From Seminavis robusta (Eukaryota; Bacillariophyta; Bacillariophyceae; Naviculales; Naviculaceae): DNA of 64,000 bases. The notes beneath the pieces are model-generated. The model searched no databases. It was given only the letters and a program-made list of their open reading frames with translations, and had not been told where the DNA came from. The stretch covers positions 1-64,000 of the forward strand of contig CAICTM010000356.1 of the NCBI GenBank assembly GCA_903772945.1, read 5' to 3'. The position numbers and the translations under genes were made by a program. Positions 21,031 through 31,831 of the stretch are shown piece by piece (within the stretch, counting starts at the first letter, position 1; the number at the start of each line of letters is the position of its first letter).

Positions 21031-23684
21031 CTATTAATAGCTAGCAGCCGAAGAAGAAGAGAAAGTAATAGCCAGCGTCGAAGGTGAGGACGAATGGAGA
21101 GCTGATAAGATGAGGAAAACGGAAAGAAGATGAATCCGAAGGCAGAGAAAAATGAGCAACTGACAAGTCGTTCTGTGATTGACGGGCATCCTCCCTCCTT
21201 TTAGAAGTCCAAATTCAAAAATGGCGCTTCGGCGCGACAATATCGCCTGGGAGAGTACCAGTGAAAGTCATTCCCACGAGACTTCTCCGTGATTCAAGCG
21301 GCTGTACCGCTGGCGCCAACCACCAGCAGCACAATACCGGTACCTGGTAGTAGCTACAACCAGCACATTGTAGTACTAGCTAGCTAGTAGCAACAGCAGC
21401 AACAGAATAGAATTGTCTAGACTTCCAAGTGAACCGCTCTAGCACTGTAGCTACTACATGTAGAGGTTCCACTGCCCAGAGGTCCAACTACTGGACCGGC
21501 TACTACTGGTATACTAACATTTGGACCAGCTACATGTATTTAGCTTAGTTGGTGGCAATGTTGGTCCAGGAGTGTTGTGGCTGGCTTGGAGTTGGTCCCG
21601 GAGTGAGCATCCCATTGGGCTACTGGAACCATAGGATGAGTTAGACTAGTCTAAGAGCGCTGAGGTTAAATTTTGCTAAGTAGTAGACCTAGACTCCTCG
21701 GACGAGGAGGGAACCAAGTGGAATGATCACAGCTTGCTTTCCATGCAAAAAAGTATCTGGTTTCTGCTGTATGTACGTGGCTATATGGCTGCAGCTGAGC
21801 ATCTTCATCGCCTCCTAGTACATGTAGGTTTTCTTGTCAATTGGTCCATGCCGAAATTCATAGCGTTACCGAGCAGTTGTCCACGGATTGTGTCGTCTCC
21901 ACTTCCATGCGTCTAGCTCTTTCTTACGTTAATACGCACTGTACTGCCTCGCTCCGCACCTCATCAATGACAATGGGACTAAGCAACCTCATGTTTGTAC
22001 CTTCCTCTTTTGTCGGCAAAGATAGATGTAAACGAATTCAATAGGCCTGGCTAGTCAGACAAGCAGTGATGCTGAGTTTGTCCGAAACAAACGCATCATT
22101 CCTGACCACAGGCTTCTTTTAAAAAGCTATGGTTTCTGAGAATAATGAGCTAATCATGCAAGAACCTACAATACCGTGCCACACTTTTCAAGTGCAGGTA
22201 GGCTGCAAACTAATGCCCAGCCTCTACTTGACTGGAGAGCTTCTACAGTCTACAGTACGAGAGGAGAGTGGAGCGCAACTTCACACGAGTGGCGTTGCGC
22301 GCCTTTGCGAAGCAGCAGCACTTCTACAGTATTCGAATAGCAGCTATTCGAATACTACGAGCTACTAGTAGGAATACTGTGTCTTTCGCAAGAGTATCCA
22401 TGCACGAACCCATTTGTCGGGTAGGACTATTGCCTTGCAACTTGTAAACAAGGGAAGCAGGAACACTGAGCTCTGAGATGCAGCACACGGTGTACAAGCG
22501 GATAAGGTACATGATTCATCATTCGGTGAGATTAGTGCTTGTACCCTTTGAAGGTACTCGTACTTCATTTACTAGTAGTAGTAGTGTTGTTTTTAAGAGG
22601 GAGCAGAGTACCAATCTGTAAAAATTACTTGGATATGAACAGGAAGTCAAAGGTATCGACCCCACATCGCCGACCATGAGAGCGATCGTGCGTTGTCGAT
22701 GAAGGTTGGTGAGCGGTGGTGGGTGAGGAGGAGGTGGTGGGAGGGCTTTTAGCATGATACATGTAGTTGGCCCTCGACTGGTGGCTTTCACGAAACGCAC
22801 GTGTAAGGAGGCAAAGTGAGTGCAGTCAAGCAATGATCATGCGATTTGGATCGATAACAGGAGGTAGCTGCAGGTTAGTCAAAATGCCTTCAGGAGTCAG
22901 CAGTCAGCCAAGTTCAGGAGAGCCTGGTCCAAAATGTGGTACCACTCCATAAACGATCCAGGCCGCCCCGCTAACTCAATGAACCTTTAAATGATTTGAA
23001 GCTTGATCTTGGCAAATGGAGAACTCTCTTTAAATTTCTTGGTCATCTGATCTTACCAAACTTGCTTTTGACGAGCTAATCCCACCAAAAATGCCCAGAC
23101 ATAAGTACAATAGTGCCATAGTCGATGCACCAATGGAAGGCATCTTGCACAGTATTGTAAAAATGGATCAATTTCTTTCTGTCTGTCCTGCAGATCACCT
23201 ACTTGTACTATGGAGTATTGAGTACTTCAGCTGTACTTCTCGCTCTCTCTCGATGTACACACAATTAGAGTGCCACTGTGAGTGGATCTCAGTACTATTT
23301 CATTGACACTGAAATTGAATTATACCGGTGATGATGCCGGGTCCAAGCAGCTTTTATTTAATGACATGGTGCTACTGGTAATAGAGCTTCGTTGACACTA
23401 AATCTCTGCTCCGTACAAAAGTACCAGATCTGGTACTTCCTCGCGATGTTTCCCCGCTGGACCACTTCGGTCTTCGCAACGACCGCATCCATTCGGCTCT
23501 CGAGTGGTTTTGGTGGTTTTGGTGCAGGGACACTGATCAGCCACCGCAAACGTCTCGCAAACTGACCAACCGGAGGAGCAACACCAAGCACCAAAAAACC
23601 TGGGAAAGACACAGTTCGTTTCTCCCCACAAATTTCCCATTGCTCTTTTCACAAGCAAGCAAGCAACCACAACAAACAACAATA
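21031..23684. other. 2.6-kb gene-free region
   Basis: I find no supported gene. The first 200 bp are probably the MORN gene's upstream region. The stretch is rich in CTAGCTAG, CTACATGTAG and GGTACC palindromes (for example 21340-21540) and contains one 29-nt near-perfect palindrome at 22328-22356. GC-skewed blocks near 22690-22740 (GGTGGTGG-type) are low-complexity. Confidence 0.5.
22328..22356. repeat. 29-nt palindrome
   Basis: Arms of 14 bp, AGTATTCGAATAGC and its exact complement, are separated by a single A. Such a site could bind a dimeric protein or be a foldback remnant. No gene is within 1.2 kb. Confidence 0.85.
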
Positions 23685-24503
23685 ATGACAGCTAGCATGC
23701 TCATCTACCCCGCAGTGGAACCAATGTCTCTGCATTTTTCCAACAGTATTAGCACCAGCGATGAGGGTTTGTTTGACTTTGACCCTCTTCCGTTGGATGC
23801 TTCGGATAATGGCTCCTCTTCGGACCTCCGCATCTTCACTGATCTCTTCCTGCTGAACGACGATACTTGCAAGTCCTCCACACGCAAGCGTCCTCGTCGA
23901 GTCTCTTTCCAGGAAGAGCCCACAGAGGTCATCAACGTGCCTTCCTTTGCCAATTTGGCGGAAGAGGAACGAAGAGGACTCTGGTACCGCCACGGAGAAA
24001 TTGAACGCTTCCGTTCGGTGGCTCGCCATGCCTGTCGCGCACTCCGCAAGAATCCCGCGGCGTACCCTGCCGATATCACGCGAGGATTGGAGCTCCGAAC
24101 GTCCTTGGACCGTCAATACCGCAAGCATTTGGCACTGGCGGCCATTATCAAGGCGCAAGTCCGATACCCACAGATTGATCCTCTCCATTTGGCCGCCATT
24201 GCCAACCGCTGCACCGAGTTGCCTCGTCAGGAGGCAGTGGAGCAGGGTACAAGAGACTTTTGCGATGCCTACTTTTCCAATAACAACAACGACATGGGCA
24301 TTATCGCCGCACCAGCAGTCACCAACATTCCCCTGTCCTCCGCACCTCCGACACCCGCAGCTCCACTGCGATGCTTGTCTCGTCTCAACAAGAGACACCC
24401 CTCGATGCTCTCGAGTAGTGAGTCCTTTCAAGAGGCTCCCGTTGCCAAGCGACGACGATGCATTCCTTCCAACAGTCTGCCCACTACCATTTTCTTCTAT
24501 TGA
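23685..24503 (+). CDS. Conserved diatom-type protein of unknown function (nuclear candidate)
   Basis: A 272-residue single-exon protein starting MTASMLIYPAVEPMS; the first in-frame ATG is at 23685. An acidic Ser/Asp-rich N-terminus (about 1-75) is followed by a basic RKRPRRVSF segment that could be a nuclear localisation signal. The central domain (about 80-205) has LWYRHGEIERFRSVARHACR, ITRGLELRTSLD and a helical QVRYPQIDP..LAAIANRCTELPRQEAVEQGTRD region. This arrangement, a Val-Ser-Phe lead-in, an aromatic-Trp-Tyr helix, an RGLE motif and an alanine-rich final helix, is familiar to me from many paralogous diatom proteins, often stress-responsive, with no assigned function. The C-terminus repeats a basic KRRR motif. 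Codon use matches neighbours. Confidence 0.8.
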   Translation: MTASMLIYPAVEPMSLHFSNSISTSDEGLFDFDPLPLDASDNGSSSDLRIFTDLFLLNDDTCKSSTRKRPRRVSFQEEPTEVINVPSFANLAEEERRGLWYRHGEIERFRSVARHACRALRKNPAAYPADITRGLELRTSLDRQYRKHLALAAIIKAQVRYPQIDPLHLAAIANRCTELPRQEAVEQGTRDFCDAYFSNNNNDMGIIAAPAVTNIPLSSAPPTPAAPLRCLSRLNKRHPSMLSSSESFQEAPVAKRRRCIPSNSLPTTIFFY

Positions 24504-25906
24504 ACAACATGTACAAAATAGCTAATTACTCAGCTAACCTCCTAGCTGTCCCAATTAGACTTTCCTACTGCTACGGTAGCCTCTAAAAATTTTCTAGCTA
24601 GACAATTCAAACATTATTAAGCAGATAGCTCTACATGTATTGGCTGTCGAGATTCTTCCTGAACTCGTCCGCTAGCTACCTAGCTAGAGAAACATCGCAG
24701 TCCATTCATTGCACCGCTTGCTGGCTAGCCAGTGTCATTCATTACGGCTCCTTCCAAGCCTGAGTAGCTAGTAGTGGTGCCGGAAACGTTCGGCTGCTGA
24801 AACCATGACAGAAAGCACTTGCCCAGCAACCGTCATTGTCGATTGATTGCGAAGCACGATACAGTAGCCAGCAAGCACGAAATTGCCAGTTCCAGGTACA
24901 GTACTGTACCATTTTACTGCTTTGAGCTGACTCAATATCTCCGATTCTTCCTCTTGCATGCATGTCAGCAATCAGCCGTTGTGGTGCCTTCAGTTTTCGG
25001 GACCACTGAAAAATCAAAAAGACACCGGACACGAGAACAATACCTGCGGCCGGACATGTCGCAAGGATATCCCTTTTCTACTAGCTCTAGCTACATGTAG
25101 CTCTAGTAGGCAGCGGTACAGCAGACGGGCTGTGGCGGTTGGTTGTAAGATGCGCCCATCAAGTCAGAGCAAGGCATGTGGCCATTGTTTGCCATGCTTT
25201 GCCAATGTCAAAAAGGGGGCGGCTGTGCATAGCTATCGAATGATTCCATTCTGTTTGGGGCAGCCATCTAGCTTAGCTAGCTAGCTGATGAAGTAGATAG
25301 CCTGGAAGTGGGGCACGGCAAAGCAAACAGGTCATCATCAGGAATCAAAAGCTCCTAGCCTTTTTGAAGCGATGCAAGCCCTTTGCGTTCTCCTGCTTCT
25401 CCCGGAGGTGTGAAACACTCTGCCTACCGGTACATCCACTGGTGCTTTTTTGGGCGGCTTTCCCTTTCTTCTAAAGGTCCGGTAACGGGTACCGGTACCA
25501 GAAGCTGCTACCTGATAGCCAGCAAACTCTTGTTGAAGAATCTGTAGCTAGCTAGCTAGAGAGCTAGTAGGAGAAGTACACCAATCATCATGCAGCAATT
25601 CAGAATCCAGTTCCATCACGCACGAAGAAAAGGGCACGTGTGCAGGAGGAAGGGCACATTGGTTTGGGTGGAATGATTTGATCATCCTTTGTGAAAGCTC
25701 AACCAACACAGAAGGGCTACCGTGAAGCACTGCTGGCAGTCCTGAGGATTGGTCTCCATAGGAAGCCAGCTGCAATCTTTTCCTCTTCCCTCATTGACCA
25801 TTGCCGTGGCAGGAGAAAGGGGCGGAACAGAGAGGAAAAGAAAAGGCTTGGGTGCCAACTTGCTTTGAAGCTCTACTACATGACATTGTAGTTGAGCTAG
25901 CTAGGA
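24504..25906. other. Gene-free region rich in CTAG motifs
   Basis: No gene found. Runs of CTAGCTAGCTAG occur near 24590, 24680, 25270 and 25550, and CTACATGTAG near 25090. Short plus-strand frames overlap minus-strand ones and have no recognisable domains. Confidence 0.5.
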
Positions 25907-26049
25907 ATGAGGAGAGTGGCTGAAAGGAAAGCTTTCTCCACCCTGTTCAAAGGTACGTTTACTGTCCAGGTTGCTTGCCTTGCCCGTCGTCCGAGGGTGC
26001 TGCCTTCCTCATTTCATACTCATAGATTGTTCGCTTCAACACTACTTCC

Positions 26050-27081
26050 TGCTGCAGCGTACATGGGTGTGACAAACCTCGATGGAAGCCAGAATGAAGC
26101 TATCGCTGAAGTCCTGTTGAACAACATCAAGGAGCTGGTGGCATCTCGTCCTTTTGATGCATGCAGGAACGCCGGAGATGACCAAGCTATCCGCACCCTT
26201 GAGCAGTATCTTGGAGCGTGACCTGTTATCATTTTCGAGGAAGCCTCCGGATGCGCAGCAACCTTCCCCAAGGCAGCTGCAGAATCCCGTCGAATCCCGT
26301 CGCGATCCGGACTCCGTTACACGGCCTTCAGCGGTACAAGAGCAGGTACACAGTCTTGTAGAACAAATCAGAGAAATCCATAACGGTACGTGGTTTGAAG
26401 TTCGGAAGAGTCTCGCTGCACCTTGCACCTGCTTTCGCACGGCGAACTGACCATGTTTCTATCATTCTTGAAGATTGCCCCTTCCATGGCTTCGACCACT
26501 GCGTGCAGGTGGTGCAAAACGCCCATGTGATGCTTCTCAAGAGCCAACCATCTCTCGAAGAGCCTCTTCCGAGCTTTGCGGCTGACAAGTTGTCAAACCT
26601 CGCCCTGACCCTGGCTTGTTTTGTTCCACGATGTGCGTCATCCTGGAATCGAATCCCCAACTTCTGTCTCGCAAAGGTGGATCCCGAGCCCAATGAGAAA
26701 TACAAGGGGCAAGCTCTCGCCGAGCAGCACTCTTTTGAAGTGTCGTGGAAGCTCTTGATGAACGACGAGTTCGCCGACCTTCGTACTTGCCTCTACTTGA
26801 ACACACAGGAGCTGATGAGGTTCCGTCATCTCATCATCATGAGCGTGTTGGCGACAGGTAGGTCACGTGATTCTTGGCGCGAAAGAACAGAACCAATCAT
26901 GAATGAATGTACCATCCTCATAAACAACATTCCGATCGGTGCTTCCACAGATATCTTTTCGCCTGATCTTGTCGAAGGGCACCAGACTCGCTGGAGGAAC
27001 GCGTTTGGAGCTCTCACCGCTGGTGACCAGGAGGAAGCTGAAAGACGCAAAAGCTTACCGGTATGCTGCCATCGATTCTAA
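26050..27081 (+). pseudogene. Decayed class I cyclic-nucleotide phosphodiesterase domain
   Basis: Fragments align in order with the 3',5'-cyclic nucleotide phosphodiesterase domain found at the C-terminus of diatom receptor guanylate cyclases. A linker-like NEAIAEVLLNNIKELVASR (about 26090) and QEQVHSLVEQIREIHN (26330-26385) lead to an 88-nt intron (26386..26473) whose phase-1 splice makes HNDCPFHGFDH, matching the family NPFHNFEHA. Next is AEQHSFEVSWKLLMNDEFADLR, then RFRHLIIMSVLAT, a 93-nt intron (26858..26950) and DIFSPDL...RWRNAF. The metal-binding HDVDH motif is absent in the open frame. A different frame at about 26621-26650 reads LFHDVRHPGI, so two compensating shifts have garbled it. 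A frame change also separates the first two segments, and the C-terminal SDVSHTMQ-type motif is missing. I infer a pseudogene, or at most a non-catalytic copy. Confidence 0.7.
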
Positions 27082-27665
27082 CCAATGTCTCTTCAACGTA
27101 CACTGTATCTTCAGCACGCGAAATCGAACCGTGAGCTCTGGAGGAACATGGCCTTGCCATGATCGAGTACACGAAACCTTACAGGAAGTCCAAGGTCAAT
27201 GTGAAGGCTCCGCTCAAGCCTCAAGACATGGTCAAAGTCGAAGTTACAAAACAGACCGCGTAAGACCTCTACTGTTGCATTCTTGCATGGCCTTCTATCT
27301 TTCCATTCGAATTGCGCAAGTGAATTGATCGGCCCAAGCAGCGGCATGGATGGGATGGAACTCGGTCGTGGACTCTCCATGCAACCTGCGACGCTTCATG
27401 TTACATTCAAACTCATCAGTTACCTTCAGGTACAATCAAACTACATTTCAAAATAATCTTACTTACTATAACTTTCATGATTCACCTTTGCAAAAGCTAC
27501 GAGTAGACCTATACCGTACAGGTAGCGCTCGATGCTGTCACAACGAGGCGACCCTCGAAGAGCAAGGCATAAGCTTTGCCTCGCTGGACCGAAAATGATA
27601 GTCTCTCAGTACGTAGAGACATCAAGACCACGATCGACTCCAGATAATGGAATTGTTAGTTTCGT
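27082..27665. other. Downstream of the phosphodiesterase relic
   Basis: An open stretch at about 27145-27262 (ending KVEVTKQTA) follows a possible CTTCAG acceptor at 27116, but I cannot match it to the phosphodiesterase C-terminus. The rest has no supported gene. Confidence 0.4.
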
Positions 27666-29621
27666 CTAGCTCTCTTCGTCCATGGCTTCCACTTCTCCTC
27701 CTCCGTTGTCGCTGCCATCGTCGTCATCATCATCATCGCTGTCCACCAACTTTAGTTGGAATCCCTTCTTGGCTCCTCTTGCGTGCTCCATGACCTGGTC
27801 CCAGTAGTGTTCGACTCCCTTGGCCTTCAACACCTTCCTGGCCTGGGCGGCTGTTTCACAGGATTGAAAGACAAAATTGGGAAAGGATCGTTTTACTACA
27901 AGACCTTCCCAGACCAACGCACAACGATTGTCCTTGTTGAATTTGTGTGTTGGGGCCGCCTCTTCCGCCCCTTCTTCGGTTGGCATCTCTTCGTCGTCGT
28001 CCTCGTCGTCATCTTCACCAGTTCCGGTCCACTTCATACGAACACACATGAGCCGTTTGTAGCGTTGAATAGCTTTTTGTCCGCCTTCGCAAATGACACA
28101 TGCAAGGGATGGATTTTCACATTCCAAGACACCACCGGTGATCATATTCTGCTGGGCATTGAGATCCACCTTGGCGCGGTGGTAAGGGTGTGACATGTCC
28201 TGGACAAAGAACAAGGCAACTTTGGTGGCACCCTGGTTGGCATCTTGTTGCAATTTTTGATTCTTTTTCGCAGCCCGTTGTTCTTTGGTCAACTTGTTGG
28301 CTTGGTTTCGTTCCAAGTGCGCCCTCTGGCGGGCTTGAATTTGTTCCATCACCTTTTGTTCCATTTGACTGGGATCCAAATAGGCTTGATCTCCCAGAAC
28401 CCGGATAAAGTTTTTGAGCGTCAATCGAGGTTCCGGTGGCGCTTCTAGACCCGCTGCTTGGCGATCCCGCAACTCTCGTTGCTTTACTTCTCGACGCAGT
28501 TTGCGTTGTCGCTTCAGTTCTCGCTTGGTCAGATACAGGACTGGTTTATTTTTGGCTTCATCGTCGTCGTTGCTGGCATGAGGTGGTTTCATCGGGACAA
28601 TGTGTTGGACCAACGCGGCAGTTTTGGAGTACGACAGAGCGGCCTGTTCGAAACACGAAGTCCTCAATTCTTGCAATGGTTTTGGAGATGGTTTCGCGGG
28701 CATCTTTTTCTCTTGATCATCATCATCCTTGTCATCATCACCCATCTTGTCCGATTCCTCCGTCTTGATAGTACTATTATCATTTCCTCCCAATTGCTGC
28801 AGTTGCGCCTGGGTTTGTGCGGACAAGGCTTTTCCTTCGTGCTGCGCGACCGATTTTTTCAATTTGGAAGGCAGCAGGTCCATGTCCCACCATTCCATGA
28901 CGAGCGGCATGTGATCGTAGCGATGTTCGGCCCTTTCTGGCAACAAACTGGGATGCAGAAAGGAATGATCTTCTTCGCCGCCTCCGCCACCATAGACTTG
29001 CGCCATGGTAGCCTGTGTTACGAACTGCCCCGTCTTGCGTCCACTGGTAAATCCCGAGGCTGCTGCATTGACAGCCCTTTGTCGTTTTCGTTCGGCAATT
29101 TCCACAAAGGTTCCTGGTTCGATAAAGTTCATGGTCTTGTGGCGCGACCGAGGCTTGCTAGCGCGAACCAAACGTTCATCCATCTGTTCATCTTGCTCTT
29201 CTTCTCCTTCGGCTTGCCCTCCTTCTGCAACATCAGGAGTACTCAAGTAGGGATTCACCTTTTTCTTTTTGAGAGTCGTCACGACTTGTTCTTGTTCCTT
29301 CTGAAAGGTTGGAGCCGTCTCGTTAAAGTCGAGTTCAAAGATTCGGGCCTTTTTGGACGCTGGAGCAGCATCACTTTCAGCGGTTCGTTTGGCGGGCAAA
29401 GCGGGTTGTTGTTGTTTGTTCTTGAGGGCTGCCAGTTTGGCACGGATACTCTCTTGCAGTGCCAACGCTTTGGCTCGGGCATCCAAGGGGGCAGCAGCAG
29501 CAGAGGGCGGGGCGGGAGCTGGAGCCGCCTCGGGTGCGGCAGCTCCCCATCGTCGCTTTCGACGCTTTTTCCGATCTTCTTTCGCAGCAGATTGTTGCGT
29601 AGTTTCCTGATCCGACGCCAT
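27666..29621 (-). CDS. PRPF3: U4/U6 small nuclear ribonucleoprotein PRP3
   Basis: A 651-residue single-exon protein of the spliceosomal U4/U6.U5 tri-snRNP; Prp3 clamps the U4/U6 duplex with Prp4. Residues 1-200 are charged, Ala/Lys-rich and contain the family NPYLS and MNFIEPGTFVEIAE segments. The core PRP3 domain follows: MEWWDMDLLPSK (about 240), VQHIVPMKPP (about 343), YLTKRELKRQRKLRREVKQRELRDRQ (about 360-385), PEPRLTLKNFIRVLGDQAYLDPSQME and AHLERNQANKLTKEQR. The C-terminal DUF1115-like domain has CVICEGGQKAIQRYKRLMCVRMKW and WEGLVVKRSFPNFVFQSCETAAQARKVL. Acidic Asp/Glu runs interrupt and end it. Length fits the family (about 470-680). It is divergent from the gene at 29886 across 264 bp, possibly a shared promoter. 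Confidence 0.95.
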   Translation of the reverse strand: MASDQETTQQSAAKEDRKKRRKRRWGAAAPEAAPAPAPPSAAAAPLDARAKALALQESIRAKLAALKNKQQQPALPAKRTAESDAAPASKKARIFELDFNETAPTFQKEQEQVVTTLKKKKVNPYLSTPDVAEGGQAEGEEEQDEQMDERLVRASKPRSRHKTMNFIEPGTFVEIAERKRQRAVNAAASGFTSGRKTGQFVTQATMAQVYGGGGGEEDHSFLHPSLLPERAEHRYDHMPLVMEWWDMDLLPSKLKKSVAQHEGKALSAQTQAQLQQLGGNDNSTIKTEESDKMGDDDKDDDDQEKKMPAKPSPKPLQELRTSCFEQAALSYSKTAALVQHIVPMKPPHASNDDDEAKNKPVLYLTKRELKRQRKLRREVKQRELRDRQAAGLEAPPEPRLTLKNFIRVLGDQAYLDPSQMEQKVMEQIQARQRAHLERNQANKLTKEQRAAKKNQKLQQDANQGATKVALFFVQDMSHPYHRAKVDLNAQQNMITGGVLECENPSLACVICEGGQKAIQRYKRLMCVRMKWTGTGEDDDEDDDEEMPTEEGAEEAAPTHKFNKDNRCALVWEGLVVKRSFPNFVFQSCETAAQARKVLKAKGVEHYWDQVMEHARGAKKGFQLKLVDSDDDDDDDGSDNGGGEVEAMDEES

Positions 29622-29885
29622 GTTGTTGTTGCTGTTCTTTCGTTTGTGCTATGATTGTGGGCGAATGTAGGTACTGTATTTGAGGGCGGCAGTGGCGGCT
29701 TCAATCCTTTGACTGTGAGTTGAGTTCGATTGTGTTTGTGTGGTCAGATCCCGTGCTGCAGTGATCTGCCGCCTGCTTTCTACATTAGGGGTTGAGCTAT
29801 TGCTGGCTCTGTCAAAGATCTTCACGCAAACCCACAACTCACCATTTTCCACATTCGACATCCTCGCCATACAGTAAACTTGAAG

Positions 29886-30224
29886 ATGGCCGACCAACAG
29901 AGACCACCAATAAAGAGAGCAAGGAAGGAACCAGCAATTGCTGATGATGAAGGAGATGCCAACGACGAAGGTACCGAGAGTGACTTGTTTCGGAAGAGGA
30001 GGGAGAAAGAATCGCTCATTTTGAAAGAGCTGTCGGCTACCATTGCTACCCTCCAGGATCTATCCAATGTGCTAGGGGATATTGTGCAACAGACAACAAC
30101 CATTAGAAAGAGAGCAGCTGGGGCAGACACTCGCAAGGTGGTCGTAAAGCAAAAAATGCTGTTGGAAGAGTTACAGCAGTGGAAGCACTTGCTGCCATCA
30201 GCGGATTTGAAGGACGTACTCTAG
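29886..30224 (+). CDS. Small coiled-coil protein, unknown
   Basis: A 112-residue protein starting MADQQRPPIKRARKEPA. The N-terminal 45 residues are charged, with a basic KRARK that could direct nuclear import. Residues 50-105 are helical with heptad spacing (LILKELSATIATLQDLSNVLGDIVQQ and KMLLEELQQWKHLL). The size and layout recall small subunits of chromosome, kinetochore or Mediator complexes, but no motif decides. It shares a 264-bp divergent upstream region with PRP3, which favours a real, co-expressed nuclear gene. Confidence 0.6.
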   Translation: MADQQRPPIKRARKEPAIADDEGDANDEGTESDLFRKRREKESLILKELSATIATLQDLSNVLGDIVQQTTTIRKRAAGADTRKVVVKQKMLLEELQQWKHLLPSADLKDVL

Positions 30225-31036
30225 TACGTGTAAGTGCAGAAACAAACTCTTCCTCCATTATTTGACTAGTAGCTTTCTAGGCTAGATACTGTAGCGAGAG
30301 ACGAAACTCTTCCATCAAATAGGCAACTTGACTCGACTCAGAGTCTGACTCAAGAAACCATCAGCGTGTTTGTACGTGAAAGCGCTACTATAGAACGCCA
30401 AACGCTCAACATATGCCACGGGTTGACCAGCAAGTTCCCTGGGGGTAGGAAATCGTTTCCTCCCTCTATTCACGCATAACGCAAGCACCCATAGACGCAA
30501 ACCAAACCATTATTTATTAGAAAGGAAGGTGAAACCAACTCAAAACCATCCCAGTATGCCACGTTCAGTGTCCGTGTCCAACACGAACAAATCAAGCAGC
30601 ATACCAGGAGCATCGGCATCGAGCAAATTGGGACCACCTTAACCTTTGTGTTTGGTATGTAAAAGGCAGACATGGCTCGTTCGACTTGACTCGACTTGCC
30701 ACGACCACCTCGTGTCCAAAAAGCATATACGTTGACAAACAAAAAGTTCCAAAGCAAGCACATCCTCGTTCCATGGAAGCAACACTGCCGCCAATGGCTC
30801 GTGTCCAACACGAACCACCGCTTGGTGATGAGACTTCAAAGTGACAAGGGTGGGTACTCTTTCTTTCCTCGACAAAAGGGCCAAACCATCACATTTCCTA
30901 CAACTCATTTTCTTTTATTCCTTCTCCTCCACAGGACAACGTCATCCAACTGGAACTACAGTCGCAGGGCTCGTCTACAACACGTCCCGAACCACTGCAG
31001 ATCCACATGTCAACCATTGGCTACCGGTATCATCAA
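30225..31036. other. Intergenic region between convergent genes
   Basis: No convincing gene. The phrase CGTGTCCAA(CACGAAC) and its complement recur at 30568, 30713 and 30803, indicating a small local repeat. Confidence 0.45.
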
Positions 31037-31831
31037 CTAGCCGCCGCCATGAGAGATCGTATGATCAATGGTAGACTCTTCAGCCCGGCAATTCTCGGCA
31101 ATGACACAATAGACGTCAACGTTGGAATCATTAGCTCCTCGGGGCTGCCAGATTCCTTGATGGTAGTCTTTACACCACTTCAACAAGGTTTCCGTATCGC
31201 CAGTGCCATCCGCCCGACTTGCATAGAGCGTCATGGCATCCCAGATAAAGTTGAGAATGCCCCAAAGGACGTCCACAGTCATTGTGTTGCCCGTCTGATT
31301 TCGGCCCGTCACAAAGATGCGGCCTTCTAGATCGACATGGCGGGTAATTCCACTCTGCAAATCGCAGCCAAGATAAATGCCAGCGGCGTTGATATTGGAA
31401 ATTTCTCCGTTGCCCTTGACATCGACCACGCCCGACAAAGGCTTGTTAATTCGATTGACCAAGGTGCTGCAGTACATTTCGACGTCCCAGCCTAGAAGCT
31501 CGCAATAGGGAGACCTCAATGCCCGACTTGTGCCTTCGTTGGCAAACTCATCTTGAGCCTTGACAAACTCGTAGCCTTCGCTTTTGTTGGAGAAAATGTG
31601 TTGGATCATTGAATTGTTGATACCACTTCCGTCACCAATCCCGACCTCTACCCATATCGACAAGGGGTTTTCGCTGATATATTTACAAGCCTTTTTGTGC
31701 ACTCGCTGCCAATGAGCCGCTTGGTGGTTCGTGGAACAGTAGCATACCTCCTTACAGGACGAGCAACGGAACCTGGGGTCTATAACGCCGCAGTAGCGGC
31801 AAAAAGCCGTGTTTGTGGTTCTGCTTGTCAT
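31037..31831 (-). CDS. MYND-type zinc finger protein
   Basis: A 264-residue single-exon protein. The N-terminus (about 11-49) is a MYND finger, with zinc ligands in CRYCG, RCSSCKEVCYCSTNHQAAHW and HKKACKYI, in the order C-x2-C...C-x2-C...C-x3-C...H-x3-C. MYND fingers bind short proline-rich peptides. The rest (50-264) is a soluble alpha/beta region with no recognised domain; it includes a LLGWDVEMYCSTLVNRINKPL segment and repeated Gly/Asp turns (VDVKGNGEISN, VDLEGRIFVTGRNQTGN). Diatoms carry many MYND proteins with this kind of unassigned C-terminus. Likely nuclear or cytosolic; there is no targeting peptide. CTAG-rich DNA lies directly upstream. Confidence 0.82.
   Translation of the reverse strand: MTSRTTNTAFCRYCGVIDPRFRCSSCKEVCYCSTNHQAAHWQRVHKKACKYISENPLSIWVEVGIGDGSGINNSMIQHIFSNKSEGYEFVKAQDEFANEGTSRALRSPYCELLGWDVEMYCSTLVNRINKPLSGVVDVKGNGEISNINAAGIYLGCDLQSGITRHVDLEGRIFVTGRNQTGNTMTVDVLWGILNFIWDAMTLYASRADGTGDTETLLKWCKDYHQGIWQPRGANDSNVDVYCVIAENCRAEESTIDHTISHGGG

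Noticed and set aside
28458-29654. 398-codon frame antisense to PRP3
   Set aside because: Phe/Ser/Leu-rich shadow of the PRP3 codons on the other strand. PRP3 is unmistakable.
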